The notes below the pieces were generated by a model. The model did not search any database, was not told the origin of the DNA, and saw only the letters and a program-made list of their open reading frames with translations. DNA of 14,793 nucleotides from Bacillota bacterium (GTDB taxonomy: Bacteria > Bacillota_A > Clostridia > Peptostreptococcales > Anaerovoracaceae): assembly GCA_017547345.1 (NCBI GenBank), contig JAFYPY010000042.1, positions 1 through 14,793 on the forward strand. Reading direction: 5' to 3'. Made by a program: the position numbers and the translations under genes. Shown piece by piece: positions 5,257-12,805 of the stretch (within the stretch, counting starts at the first letter, position 1; each line of letters starts with the position of its first letter).

Positions 5257-5768
5257 ATGAAAATGAAAAAGAAAAATTAGAAACTACAGGTCAAGGGCAA
5301 ACTGAAGAAGTTCAATATCTTTTAGATCAAATTGAAGAAATGAAACAAAACTATGTTCCAAGATCTGAACTTAATAAACAGAAAGCAATGACAAAACAAG
5401 TAATGGAAGCCTATACAAAAGGAAAGGAACTTGATTTGCCAACAAAGGGAAATGAAAAGAAAGATGTTCAAAAGTTAAGAAATGAACTCTATGGAAAAGA
5501 TAGCGGGAAATTAAATTCCGTAGAGTATATTCAAAAAACTCTTGACTTAAGAAATGCGCTCATTGAAGCGGGAGAGCGTGATCCTTTTATTCCTGTTGGA
5601 AATCACGCAGAAACAACTACTAACGCAATTGAAACTGCGGAAAGAGTTGCTATAGGTTTACAAGAAATGATTGACTTTGCTGAAGGTGACGAGGGTATTT
5701 TTCTTGCGGAATACCAAAGGCGAGTTACCGATCCTAAAATACCTGTAGGCGCAAGAAAAAGAAAATAA
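5253..5768 (+). CDS. Scaffolding protein
   Basis: The product has 171 aa and lies directly before the capsid gene, the place of gp7 in phi29. It is very rich in Glu, Lys and Gln, with predicted helix or coiled coil over about residues 15-60 and 85-110 and a basic C-terminal end (GARKRK), the usual make-up of phage scaffolds that bind the capsid protein through a charged tail. It is longer than phi29 gp7 (98 aa). ATG 5253 is preferred over ATG 5238 because GGAGG at 5240-5244 lies eight bases upstream and gives an ATGA overlap with the previous gene. Confidence 0.65.
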   Translation: MNENEKEKLETTGQGQTEEVQYLLDQIEEMKQNYVPRSELNKQKAMTKQVMEAYTKGKELDLPTKGNEKKDVQKLRNELYGKDSGKLNSVEYIQKTLDLRNALIEAGERDPFIPVGNHAETTTNAIETAERVAIGLQEMIDFAEGDEGIFLAEYQRRVTDPKIPVGARKRK

Positions 5769-5791
5769 TTAATTAAAGGAGGCCTAAAAAA

Positions 5792-6925
5792 ATGGCTAAT
5801 TTTACTGGAACTTTAAATCAGAACGAAATCTTTGCTGCTTTATATAATATGATTATAAGCCAACAAGTTTTCGCTGATAACATTGCTGACACAAAATCTA
5901 CTCTTGTAGATATGGCTAGAACTGATGGATCACTTTATGGTGATACTAAACTTTACTACTCAACAGACGTACTTAAATCATTTGAATGGACTGGCGATGA
6001 TGAAGCAGCAAATTTACTTAAATTACATCGTCCACAAGATCCTGAATGTCAATCAATCTCTATTGATACTTTCCGTATGATTCCAGTTACTGTTGATAAT
6101 TATTTAACTAAGAGAGCATTCTCTACTGAAGGCGCTTTCAGTGCTTTTAACTCTCAAATTTTATCTTGGATCAGAGATACTAAGAAAATCTATGATGCTA
6201 CTATGTTTAATGCTTTCATCGGAACTCACTCAACTAATGAAGGAAAACAAAATCATACTATTGCTCTTCCTGCTGAACCAGATGGAGTTGATGATTATAA
6301 TACTGAAGCTTACAATAGATTAGTAGCTCAAATAATCGCTACTGATATGGCTGACCTTATGGTTAACCTTGAAGATGTATCTAGAGATTACAACGACTAT
6401 GGTAACCTTCGTTCTTACAATGTTGACGATCTCGTATTCGTATGGAACTCTGAACAAGTTAACAAAATTAAGAAACTTGATATGCCTACAATCTTCCACA
6501 AAGAAGGTCTTATCGACAAGTTCGCTGAATATACTTTACCTGCTCGTTATTTCGGTAATGTAAACACTAATGCTGGAACTACTGGCGCTGCTAACAATAC
6601 TATTCGTTCTTTAATCGAAAAAGATTATAACACTGTAGAACCAGATAAAGTAGGCTACGATGAAAAGAAACACATCTTCCCTGGCGATTTACTTCCTGGC
6701 AATACTGCTTATGACGCAAACGAAACTTATGGTGAAGATCCTTCAATCGTATGTAAAGTATATCACAAAGACAGTGTTCCTCTTATGACAGGATTTGAGA
6801 CTGGAACTGAATTCTTCAATCCTAGATCTCTTACTGAAACTCATTACTTAATTTGGGCTTATAACCAACTTGAACACTTAAAGAACTATCCATTCATCAC
6901 AGTTAAAACTGTAGTTGCTGGTTAA
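5792..6925 (+). CDS. Major capsid protein
   Basis: The product has 377 aa and builds the head shell. Its identification rests on order (scaffold before, terminator after, tail knob next), length, and composition typical of the HK97-fold capsid proteins of phi29 relatives: a short N-terminal arm, a long helix-rich region near residues 95-150, and a beta-rich C-terminal third. AAAGGAGG lies nine bases upstream within the TTAAAGGAGGCCT element shared with the gene at 3485. Codons favour C-ending forms (TTC, TAC, AAC) more than neighbouring genes, as expected for the most abundant protein. No individual catalytic motif exists to confirm it. Confidence 0.8.
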   Translation: MANFTGTLNQNEIFAALYNMIISQQVFADNIADTKSTLVDMARTDGSLYGDTKLYYSTDVLKSFEWTGDDEAANLLKLHRPQDPECQSISIDTFRMIPVTVDNYLTKRAFSTEGAFSAFNSQILSWIRDTKKIYDATMFNAFIGTHSTNEGKQNHTIALPAEPDGVDDYNTEAYNRLVAQIIATDMADLMVNLEDVSRDYNDYGNLRSYNVDDLVFVWNSEQVNKIKKLDMPTIFHKEGLIDKFAEYTLPARYFGNVNTNAGTTGAANNTIRSLIEKDYNTVEPDKVGYDEKKHIFPGDLLPGNTAYDANETYGEDPSIVCKVYHKDSVPLMTGFETGTEFFNPRSLTETHYLIWAYNQLEHLKNYPFITVKTVVAG

Positions 6926-6932
6926 TTTGTCT

Positions 6933-6967
6933 TTTGCCCCTTGGACATTAACTAAGGGGCAAATTTT
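6933..6967 (+). terminator. Terminator or attenuator after the capsid gene
   Basis: TTTGCCCCTT (6933-6942) pairs perfectly with AAGGGGCAAA (6954-6963) over ten bases with an 11-nt loop, followed by TTTT. It starts eight bases after the capsid stop. No promoter was found before the next gene (6985), so part of the transcription must pass through; the hairpin would make capsid mRNA more abundant than the downstream genes. Confidence 0.8.
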
Positions 6968-6984
6968 AAAAATGGAGGTTTTAG

Positions 6985-9363
6985 ATGAATTTATATATTT
7001 TTAAATATAATAATTACTATAACCGAATAGTAAAAAAAGAAGAAACAATTAACGATTATGGTTATCCAGAACATGTCATTAATGATATTAGATCTTTTAA
7101 CCCAAACGACGGAGTAAATACAACTGTTATTGCTGGTATACCTACTGTTTCCGCTTATAATGGAACAGGAGATTATGTTGTTATAACTGATGAATATGAT
7201 AATATTATCAGTCACTGGTTCATTACAGATATACAATTTAATACTCAAGCACAATGGCAAATAGGCTTACATAGAGATTTACTTGTTGATTTTTACGACA
7301 GTATTATAGAAGCGGACACTTTTATTGAGAAAGCAACTCTCGCTTATGATGATCCACTTGTCTTTAACGAAGAAAAGATAATAGTTAACCAAATTAAAAC
7401 AAATGAAACTTTACTTAGAGATGGTTCACATACACCTTGGATTGTTGGATATATGGCGAAAGACACTCCCGCCGCAGATTTAAAGAATGATAATATTCCT
7501 AATAACGATTTAGGAGATATCGCTATCAAAAGTCTTGAAGATGAAACCCTTACTATTGATACTTGGGAATTTTATGGATACCAAGACACACCTTTCTATA
7601 TGGCTCCTTACAGCGGACAGTGGTCAATAGGTTGGCGTTCTCCAGCAACAGGATTATCAGGAAATGTAACCAATGTTGATATTTACTCTGGTGAATATGT
7701 AAGAAGTAATAATAATATTGATTATCCTTTGCGTGGTCCATTAGAAGTGGAGCCCGCGCTTGTAAATGCTATGAAAGAATATGGTTTAGAGAATTTATTA
7801 AACGAGGCTTTAAACAATAACTATCTTCCTAACATAGGTAGCAAATCAAAAACAGAAAGGTTCTTAGAATTATCAAACGGTTTACTAGTTAGAACTGGTG
7901 ATAGAAAAATTTATAAAATCCAAATTAAACCTGCTGACCGTATTGTTCAATCTGCTTACATTCCTTTTGAAAGTGAACTTTTTATGATTTTAAGTAATTT
8001 AGCACAAGAGGCTGGCTTTACTGGAAGTCCTGATGCTATAACTTTTAGACTTTTAGGTTATGCGCAAGGTTATTATATTACTTTTGAAGAACAAACTGAT
8101 TTAAATTTAAAATATGATATGTCTGGCGCAAGAGTTGTTACTGAAGATGCTCCATATGATATTTTTGCTATACCTTTTGATATAACAACTTTAGAAGTTG
8201 AAGATAGTAACTCAATTAAAGTTGTATATCCTACTCAAGAGATAGCAATGACTGTTGCGGCGTCTATGATAAAAACTATGGGCAGCTCATTATACGATAT
8301 ACAGTTAGTTCCTTATTGTCCTGTTCAAGAGTTGATAAGACTTGATGGAAATATTCGTATTCAAAATACTAGTAAACAAGGTGTTCCAATTATAAATGGA
8401 GCAACAAATAAAGTAGTAAGTTATATTTTCTTTGCTTCAAAATCAAAATTCTCATTTAATATTGAAATGCCAATAGAAATTGGTGGAACTTCAATAGATA
8501 AGAAAATAAGCAATGAATGCGAAAAATACCGCTTATGTTCACCTAACTTTAACGGCTACTTTGATTTCTCTCCCGCAAAAAACGATGGAGTTCAATATTT
8601 TAATATAGACTGTTGCTACAAACCATTTACACCTTATATTCATATAAACCCTAACTTTAATAACTTATATGGACAAGACTTCAATGATCCGCGCGGACTT
8701 ATATGCGGTGGTGACTTTTCTTTGTCACAAGTTAGAGATCAATGGGAAGAATATCAAATTCAAAATAAATATTTCCAAGAAATTTTTGATAGACAAAAAC
8801 AAAACTTAGAAATTCAAAACAAATATCAAAGAATAAGCGAAGGTTTACAAGGCTTAGTAGGAACTGTGGCTGGTGGCGCTACTGGTGCTGTTATTGCTGG
8901 AAATCCTCTTGGCGCTGCTGCTGGTGGATTAACAAGTGCTCTTGGCGCAGTAGGTGATATGTATATCAACGAAAAACTTAGAACCGAAGCTTTAGATTAT
9001 CAAAAAGACATGTTTGGTTTCCAACTTGGTAATATTCAAGCATTACCCGATGTATTAACTAAAGTTTCAACATTTAACAACAACAATAAAATATTCCCGC
9101 TCTTAGAATACTATACCTGTACTGACCGCGAGAAAGACGCTTTTGCTAAAAAGGTTGCTTACAACGGAATGACGGTTATGGTAATAGATAAACCAAGCAA
9201 GTATATAGGCAACACATGGACCCGCACATTAAGTGATGGCACTATACTTGAAAGCAAAGGATATATAAAAGGACAAATCATCCGCATAGAAAACCTAGAA
9301 GATGATTTCCATTTATTAAAGTCGATATCCGATGAATTTTATAAAGGAGTATATATAAAATGA
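6985..9363 (+). CDS. Tail knob protein (phi29 gp9-like)
   Basis: The product has 792 aa; phi29 gp9 has 599. It would form the hexameric tube at the tail tip through which DNA leaves. The N-terminal part has the Tyr/Asn-rich beta pattern of gp9, with an element near residues 78-100 (HWFITDIQF, then GLHRDLLVDF) like the gp9 stretch WFYAFVTELEF followed by FEIDVLQTW. Residues about 620-657 form a long Gly/Ala-rich hydrophobic segment between charged helices, matching the hydrophobic loops that in gp9 plug the tube and enter the host membrane. The extra 190 residues are spread through the middle. GGAGG precedes the start; the stop overlaps the next ATG as ATGA. No hydrolase motif is visible. Confidence 0.8.
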   Translation: MNLYIFKYNNYYNRIVKKEETINDYGYPEHVINDIRSFNPNDGVNTTVIAGIPTVSAYNGTGDYVVITDEYDNIISHWFITDIQFNTQAQWQIGLHRDLLVDFYDSIIEADTFIEKATLAYDDPLVFNEEKIIVNQIKTNETLLRDGSHTPWIVGYMAKDTPAADLKNDNIPNNDLGDIAIKSLEDETLTIDTWEFYGYQDTPFYMAPYSGQWSIGWRSPATGLSGNVTNVDIYSGEYVRSNNNIDYPLRGPLEVEPALVNAMKEYGLENLLNEALNNNYLPNIGSKSKTERFLELSNGLLVRTGDRKIYKIQIKPADRIVQSAYIPFESELFMILSNLAQEAGFTGSPDAITFRLLGYAQGYYITFEEQTDLNLKYDMSGARVVTEDAPYDIFAIPFDITTLEVEDSNSIKVVYPTQEIAMTVAASMIKTMGSSLYDIQLVPYCPVQELIRLDGNIRIQNTSKQGVPIINGATNKVVSYIFFASKSKFSFNIEMPIEIGGTSIDKKISNECEKYRLCSPNFNGYFDFSPAKNDGVQYFNIDCCYKPFTPYIHINPNFNNLYGQDFNDPRGLICGGDFSLSQVRDQWEEYQIQNKYFQEIFDRQKQNLEIQNKYQRISEGLQGLVGTVAGGATGAVIAGNPLGAAAGGLTSALGAVGDMYINEKLRTEALDYQKDMFGFQLGNIQALPDVLTKVSTFNNNNKIFPLLEYYTCTDREKDAFAKKVAYNGMTVMVIDKPSKYIGNTWTRTLSDGTILESKGYIKGQIIRIENLEDDFHLLKSISDEFYKGVYIK

Positions 9364-9806
9364 ATATACAAGGCTCAATAAATCAACTTTTAACTCTTGC
9401 GGCTGTTGGAGTTAGAACAAGTCCAGAAGGAAAAAAGAGAGAAGCATTAAAAGAAAACGAAACTAAACTTAAAAGTTATGAACTTCAATTAGACGCTATG
9501 AAACAAAGCGAAGAATATGCGACAGAAGATGAATTTAAAGAACTTTTTAAGCAAATTGCTAAAATAAAAGAAGAACGCTTTAGAATCTCTCCATCAACTG
9601 AAAGTTATGGAGATTGGATAGAATCAACTTCAGGATATGCGAAAGATAAAACTATGAGAAAAGATATTAGAGCGAAAGAATCTTTATATAAAGCAAATAG
9701 AAGGGCGCAAGAGGCTTTAACAAAAGCACAAGAAGAAAGACGAAATGCTCGTAAAGATGCTGAATTGCCAAGAATCAACTTTAGCGCATTTGGAGGTGGA
9801 GAATAA
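9360..9806 (+). CDS. Small helical virion protein candidate, 148 aa
   Basis: Coupled to the tail knob gene by an ATGA overlap, with AAAGGAG ten bases upstream, and to the portal gene by TAATG. A short hydrophobic N-terminus (INQLLTLAAVGV at 7-18) is followed by a long, highly charged helical region, about residues 24-75 and 95-135, likely coiled coil, and a Gly-rich end. There is no phi29 counterpart between genes 9 and 10. A minor internal or tail-associated protein is plausible from position only. Confidence 0.6.
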   Translation: MNIQGSINQLLTLAAVGVRTSPEGKKREALKENETKLKSYELQLDAMKQSEEYATEDEFKELFKQIAKIKEERFRISPSTESYGDWIESTSGYAKDKTMRKDIRAKESLYKANRRAQEALTKAQEERRNARKDAELPRINFSAFGGGE

Positions 9807-10945
9807 TGGGAAAAGGCGTTCCAACGATGTATGATCCAAACTTATTAATACAAGCAGGTATTGATCCAAAAACAGGCTTACCTAAAAAACTTGGAGCATC
9901 TATTAATTCAACAAAAGAAGAAATAAAAACAAACCTACAAATAGTTGACCGCCAAGACGCTATCAATTGTTTCACTTGGACTGGACTCCCAGACGGCATA
10001 ACTCCAGAAATTATAGAGCGTATACTTTACTACAAAGGACAGGGTATGTTCTTCTATATGGAAGAAGTAGATAAATTTTATTTCTTACCTTATGCTCTTG
10101 ATGGCACTATTGATGTCTATGGTAGATATAACACTGTAACACCATTACCTTTTAACGGAGTTGCTTCAGTAGGTGAAGATGGCAAAGAAAAACCTTGGAT
10201 CACAGGACTCAAAAGAGATGTTGAATATGAAATTCAACTTCCTGAAGACTATATTAGTGAAACTGGCGAAATCCTTGTTAATAAGATTTTAGAAACTCAA
10301 AACGAAAAATGTGTTATCTTAAAAGACTTTACAGAGGGTATTCCACAAACTAACCCAAGACGCTGTGATTTACAAGAACCTATTCTTGATTTAATGTCTG
10401 ATATGTTACCTTTCATGCGCACCGCACTTTTAAATTCAACTGGTGTTCAAGGTATGCGTGTTAGTAATAGTAATGAAGCTTCTGAAGTTATTATCGCTTC
10501 TAACAATGTAAACAATGCTGCTTTAAATGGACAAAAATGGGTTCCTATTACCACTGGTATAGAAATTCAAGAACTCACAAGTGGCGCAACGGGTAAAGCA
10601 GAAGAGTTTATGCTTGCTCTTCAATCTCTTGACAACTTCCGTCTTTCCCTTTATGGTTTAGACAATGGTGGGCTCTTCCAAAAGAAATCACATATGTTAC
10701 AAGAAGAACAAGAAGTTAACCAAGGTAATGTAGGACTTATCTTACGTGACCGCTTAAATCAAAGACAGGCTTTTTGTTCAAGAGTAAACTCTATTTGGGG
10801 TATTGGAATCTGGTGTGAAGTGTCCGAACCAGTTATTGGAATGGATATTAATGGAGACGGTGTAATGGGAACAAATGAAAGCGAAGGAACCAACACCGCA
10901 TCTTCAAATACTGAGAACAAAGGAGGCAATGAAAACAATGATTAA
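9806..10945 (+). CDS. Portal (upper collar connector) protein, phi29 gp10-like
   Basis: The product has 379 aa; gp10 has 309. It would form the 12-subunit ring at the head vertex that the packaging ATPase docks on. Residues about 50-110 follow the gp10 plan: a short helix, FTWTGLP (cf. FEWENLP in gp10), a helix with ERILYYKGQG, then FLPYALDGTIDVYGRYN, parallel to the gp10 CNGALSGQRDVYNQ segment. Near residues 286-340, LYGLDNG, a KKSHM.EEQEVN element and a helix ending in IWGIGIWCEV correspond to gp10 FLGIKN, KKERMVTDEVSSN and LYGLNVKVKF. The last 25 residues are a Gly/Asn/Thr/Glu tail likely to be disordered. Its stop overlaps the next gene. Confidence 0.85.
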   Translation: MGKGVPTMYDPNLLIQAGIDPKTGLPKKLGASINSTKEEIKTNLQIVDRQDAINCFTWTGLPDGITPEIIERILYYKGQGMFFYMEEVDKFYFLPYALDGTIDVYGRYNTVTPLPFNGVASVGEDGKEKPWITGLKRDVEYEIQLPEDYISETGEILVNKILETQNEKCVILKDFTEGIPQTNPRRCDLQEPILDLMSDMLPFMRTALLNSTGVQGMRVSNSNEASEVIIASNNVNNAALNGQKWVPITTGIEIQELTSGATGKAEEFMLALQSLDNFRLSLYGLDNGGLFQKKSHMLQEEQEVNQGNVGLILRDRLNQRQAFCSRVNSIWGIGIWCEVSEPVIGMDINGDGVMGTNESEGTNTASSNTENKGGNENND

Positions 10946-11540
10946 TGTATCCTACAACTCAGGTTTTTTAAAACCAACATTTTGTGAAGTCTTTCTTCCC
11001 GCAGAAGGCAGTAGCAAAACAAGTTATAACATATTTAGAGAAATGTTTGAGAATTCTGGAATCCCGCTCAAAATATCAGAAATCTCTCTTGAAACTCTCT
11101 TTTACTTGTTATACGCAAAACACGGTTCAGACCCTATTGCGGGTATAGATGTAAACCAATTTAAATATGATTTACAATCTCGTGTATTTATGTATGGACC
11201 AGCGTGGGAAAAACGCCTTGAAATACAAGATAAAATAAAGGCTTTGTCTCTTGAAGAAGGTAGCGACCTCTTTAAAGGCGGAGAGGCAATTTACAACTCT
11301 GCTAAAGCACCAGGCACCGCAAAAGCCTCAATAATAGATAGTGATGGTAAAGTAGACTACCTTGATGGACAAAACACGACTGAATACAAAAAAAGCAAAC
11401 TTGAAGGCTATGCTTCGTTGATGGCTTTAATAGAAACTGATGTAACAAATGAATTTCTTTTAAAATTTAAATCATTATTTACTGTTAATCCACAACCAAC
11501 AATTATGCCTTTCATTATCACTTGTAACGAGGAGGAATAA
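10938..11540 (+). CDS. Lower collar / head-tail connector protein (gp11-like)
   Basis: About 200 aa, directly after the portal as gene 11 is in phi29. A central segment with LLYAKHG, then QFKYDL, then YGPAWEKRLEIQDKIKAL (about residues 57-105), followed by TTEYKKSKLEGYASL near 155-170, is the pattern I associate with lower collar proteins of gut phi29-like phages; this is from memory and was not aligned. AAAGGAGG at 10919-10926 sits inside the portal's 3' end; ATG 10938 has the workable spacing (11), while ATG 10929 is too close and ATG 10875 lies upstream of it. Confidence 0.7.
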   Translation: MINVSYNSGFLKPTFCEVFLPAEGSSKTSYNIFREMFENSGIPLKISEISLETLFYLLYAKHGSDPIAGIDVNQFKYDLQSRVFMYGPAWEKRLEIQDKIKALSLEEGSDLFKGGEAIYNSAKAPGTAKASIIDSDGKVDYLDGQNTTEYKKSKLEGYASLMALIETDVTNEFLLKFKSLFTVNPQPTIMPFIITCNEEE

Positions 11541-11542
11541 TA

Positions 11543-11851
11543 ATGACCTTAGAATTACTTATTGCGGCTGTCGTTGCCGCACTTCCAACAATAGCCTCTA
11601 TTGCTGGTATTATAATAGCAACTATCGTCCGCATTAGAAAGGGCGATAAAACTTCTAAAGACCTTATAGACGCATTCAATAAGGTTAAAGAAGAAGTGGC
11701 TAAAACAAAAGAATACGAAAACTTAAAAGCACAATATGAGTCTTTACAGTCTCAATATTACGGATTAATAAAAGCCCATCGTGAACTCCTAACAAAAATA
11801 GACCATATCGCGCGTAAGGAGGAAGACTATGAAGGCAAGCAAACAAACTAA
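11543..11851 (+). CDS. Membrane-anchored coiled-coil protein, 102 aa
   Basis: One hydrophobic span at about residues 2-29, a basic RIRKGDK stop-transfer stretch, then a charged helix with heptad-like spacing over about 38-92. AGGAGG lies seven bases before the start. It is the first of three consecutive membrane-protein genes between the connector and the tail fibre, where phi29 has genes for the appendage, peptidase, holin and lysozyme. It may belong to the lysis machinery, but no holin family was recognised. Confidence 0.6.
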   Translation: MTLELLIAAVVAALPTIASIAGIIIATIVRIRKGDKTSKDLIDAFNKVKEEVAKTKEYENLKAQYESLQSQYYGLIKAHRELLTKIDHIARKEEDYEGKQTN

Positions 11852-12233
11852 AAATTCAAAAGTAGGAAAAGTTATATTTTCAATACTTCACATTCTTGCG
11901 TTATTTGGTCCCTTCCTCTATTTTATACCATATGTGTTCATCACAGGTGAAATAGTAAGTAAAATAACAATAGGCTTATCAATAGTAATGGCATTAATTT
12001 TGGCGGGCATCAGTCTCTTATTAGATACTTCAAGACGAGGCGGCCTTACAAAATCTATTATGTGGGTTTTGATTATGGCTCTTTTAACTGGGCTCGCGCA
12101 CGTAAAAACATTTATCTTTATAATGGCGGGAACCAGTATCTTAGATGAGCTTATATTCTGCCCGCTTAAAAATAAATTTAAGACTCAATATATTGCAAAT
12201 AAAGAAATCGATAAAAGAATAAAGGAGAACTAA
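11829..12233 (+). CDS. Multi-pass membrane protein, 134 aa; possible holin
   Basis: Basic N-terminus, then four likely spans at about residues 13-38, 43-65, 74-92 and 93-110, and a charged Lys-rich C-terminus. AAGGAGG is seven bases upstream of the start, inside the end of the previous gene (23-base overlap), which suggests coupled expression. Length and charge arrangement fit a holin as well as any protein here, but four spans is more than most holins have. Confidence 0.6.
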   Translation: MKASKQTKNSKVGKVIFSILHILALFGPFLYFIPYVFITGEIVSKITIGLSIVMALILAGISLLLDTSRRGGLTKSIMWVLIMALLTGLAHVKTFIFIMAGTSILDELIFCPLKNKFKTQYIANKEIDKRIKEN

Positions 12234-12235
12234 AA

Positions 12236-12805
12236 ATGGAAAAGGCTAAACTATGGATGTATTACTTTATAATTGCTATAGTTTCGCTAATAGCCTTAAT
12301 CTTCTTTCCAATGCTTGGCTCTACGGTAGGTTTAAATTGGGCTGTCCCTACTACTACCGTAGGGTGGATAGTATGGATAACTATTAAGGTTTTAGTAGCG
12401 ATACTAAATGTTATCATCTTCCACTGCTTTATGTGCCAAGCAAAAACAAATATAAAAGACAACTCTCAATACATAGAAGCACGTAAAATACTTAAATCTT
12501 TAGACAACAAAGAGACTATCCCTATGGCACCCGATAAGTGGGTTGCCCGCCAATATACTAGAAAAGGCTCTATGATAGGTGTGGTGACCGCCGCCTCCAC
12601 TATAGCGCTTTCGCAAGCAATTCTTACTTTTGACTGGGTTGCTATGTTAACTTACCTTTTCACTATTGTAATGGGTATCATCTTTGGAATACTTCAAATG
12701 AAATCCGCAGAGGAGTATTGGACTGAAGAGTTTTACGATTACGCACTATATGTTAAAAAACAAAATTTAAAAAAGGAGGCATCGCAAGAATGTCAGCAAC
12801 TTTAA
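12236..12805 (+). CDS. Multi-pass membrane protein, 189 aa, unknown function
   Basis: Two pairs of likely spans (about 9-28 and 40-66; 111-131 and 134-154) flank a soluble, basic middle section (about 68-108), and the last 30 residues are charged. AAAGGAG precedes the start. The gene overlaps the tail fibre by 16 bases and holds that gene's Shine-Dalgarno. No transporter or enzyme motif was seen. Being in the late operon beside two other membrane proteins suggests a role in lysis, membrane takeover or exclusion of other phages. Confidence 0.55.
   Translation: MEKAKLWMYYFIIAIVSLIALIFFPMLGSTVGLNWAVPTTTVGWIVWITIKVLVAILNVIIFHCFMCQAKTNIKDNSQYIEARKILKSLDNKETIPMAPDKWVARQYTRKGSMIGVVTAASTIALSQAILTFDWVAMLTYLFTIVMGIIFGILQMKSAEEYWTEEFYDYALYVKKQNLKKEASQECQQL

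Noticed and set aside
6141..6563. Two frames of about 60 codons inside the capsid gene.
   Set aside because: They are Leu/Ser-rich shadows of the capsid reading frame with no start signals.
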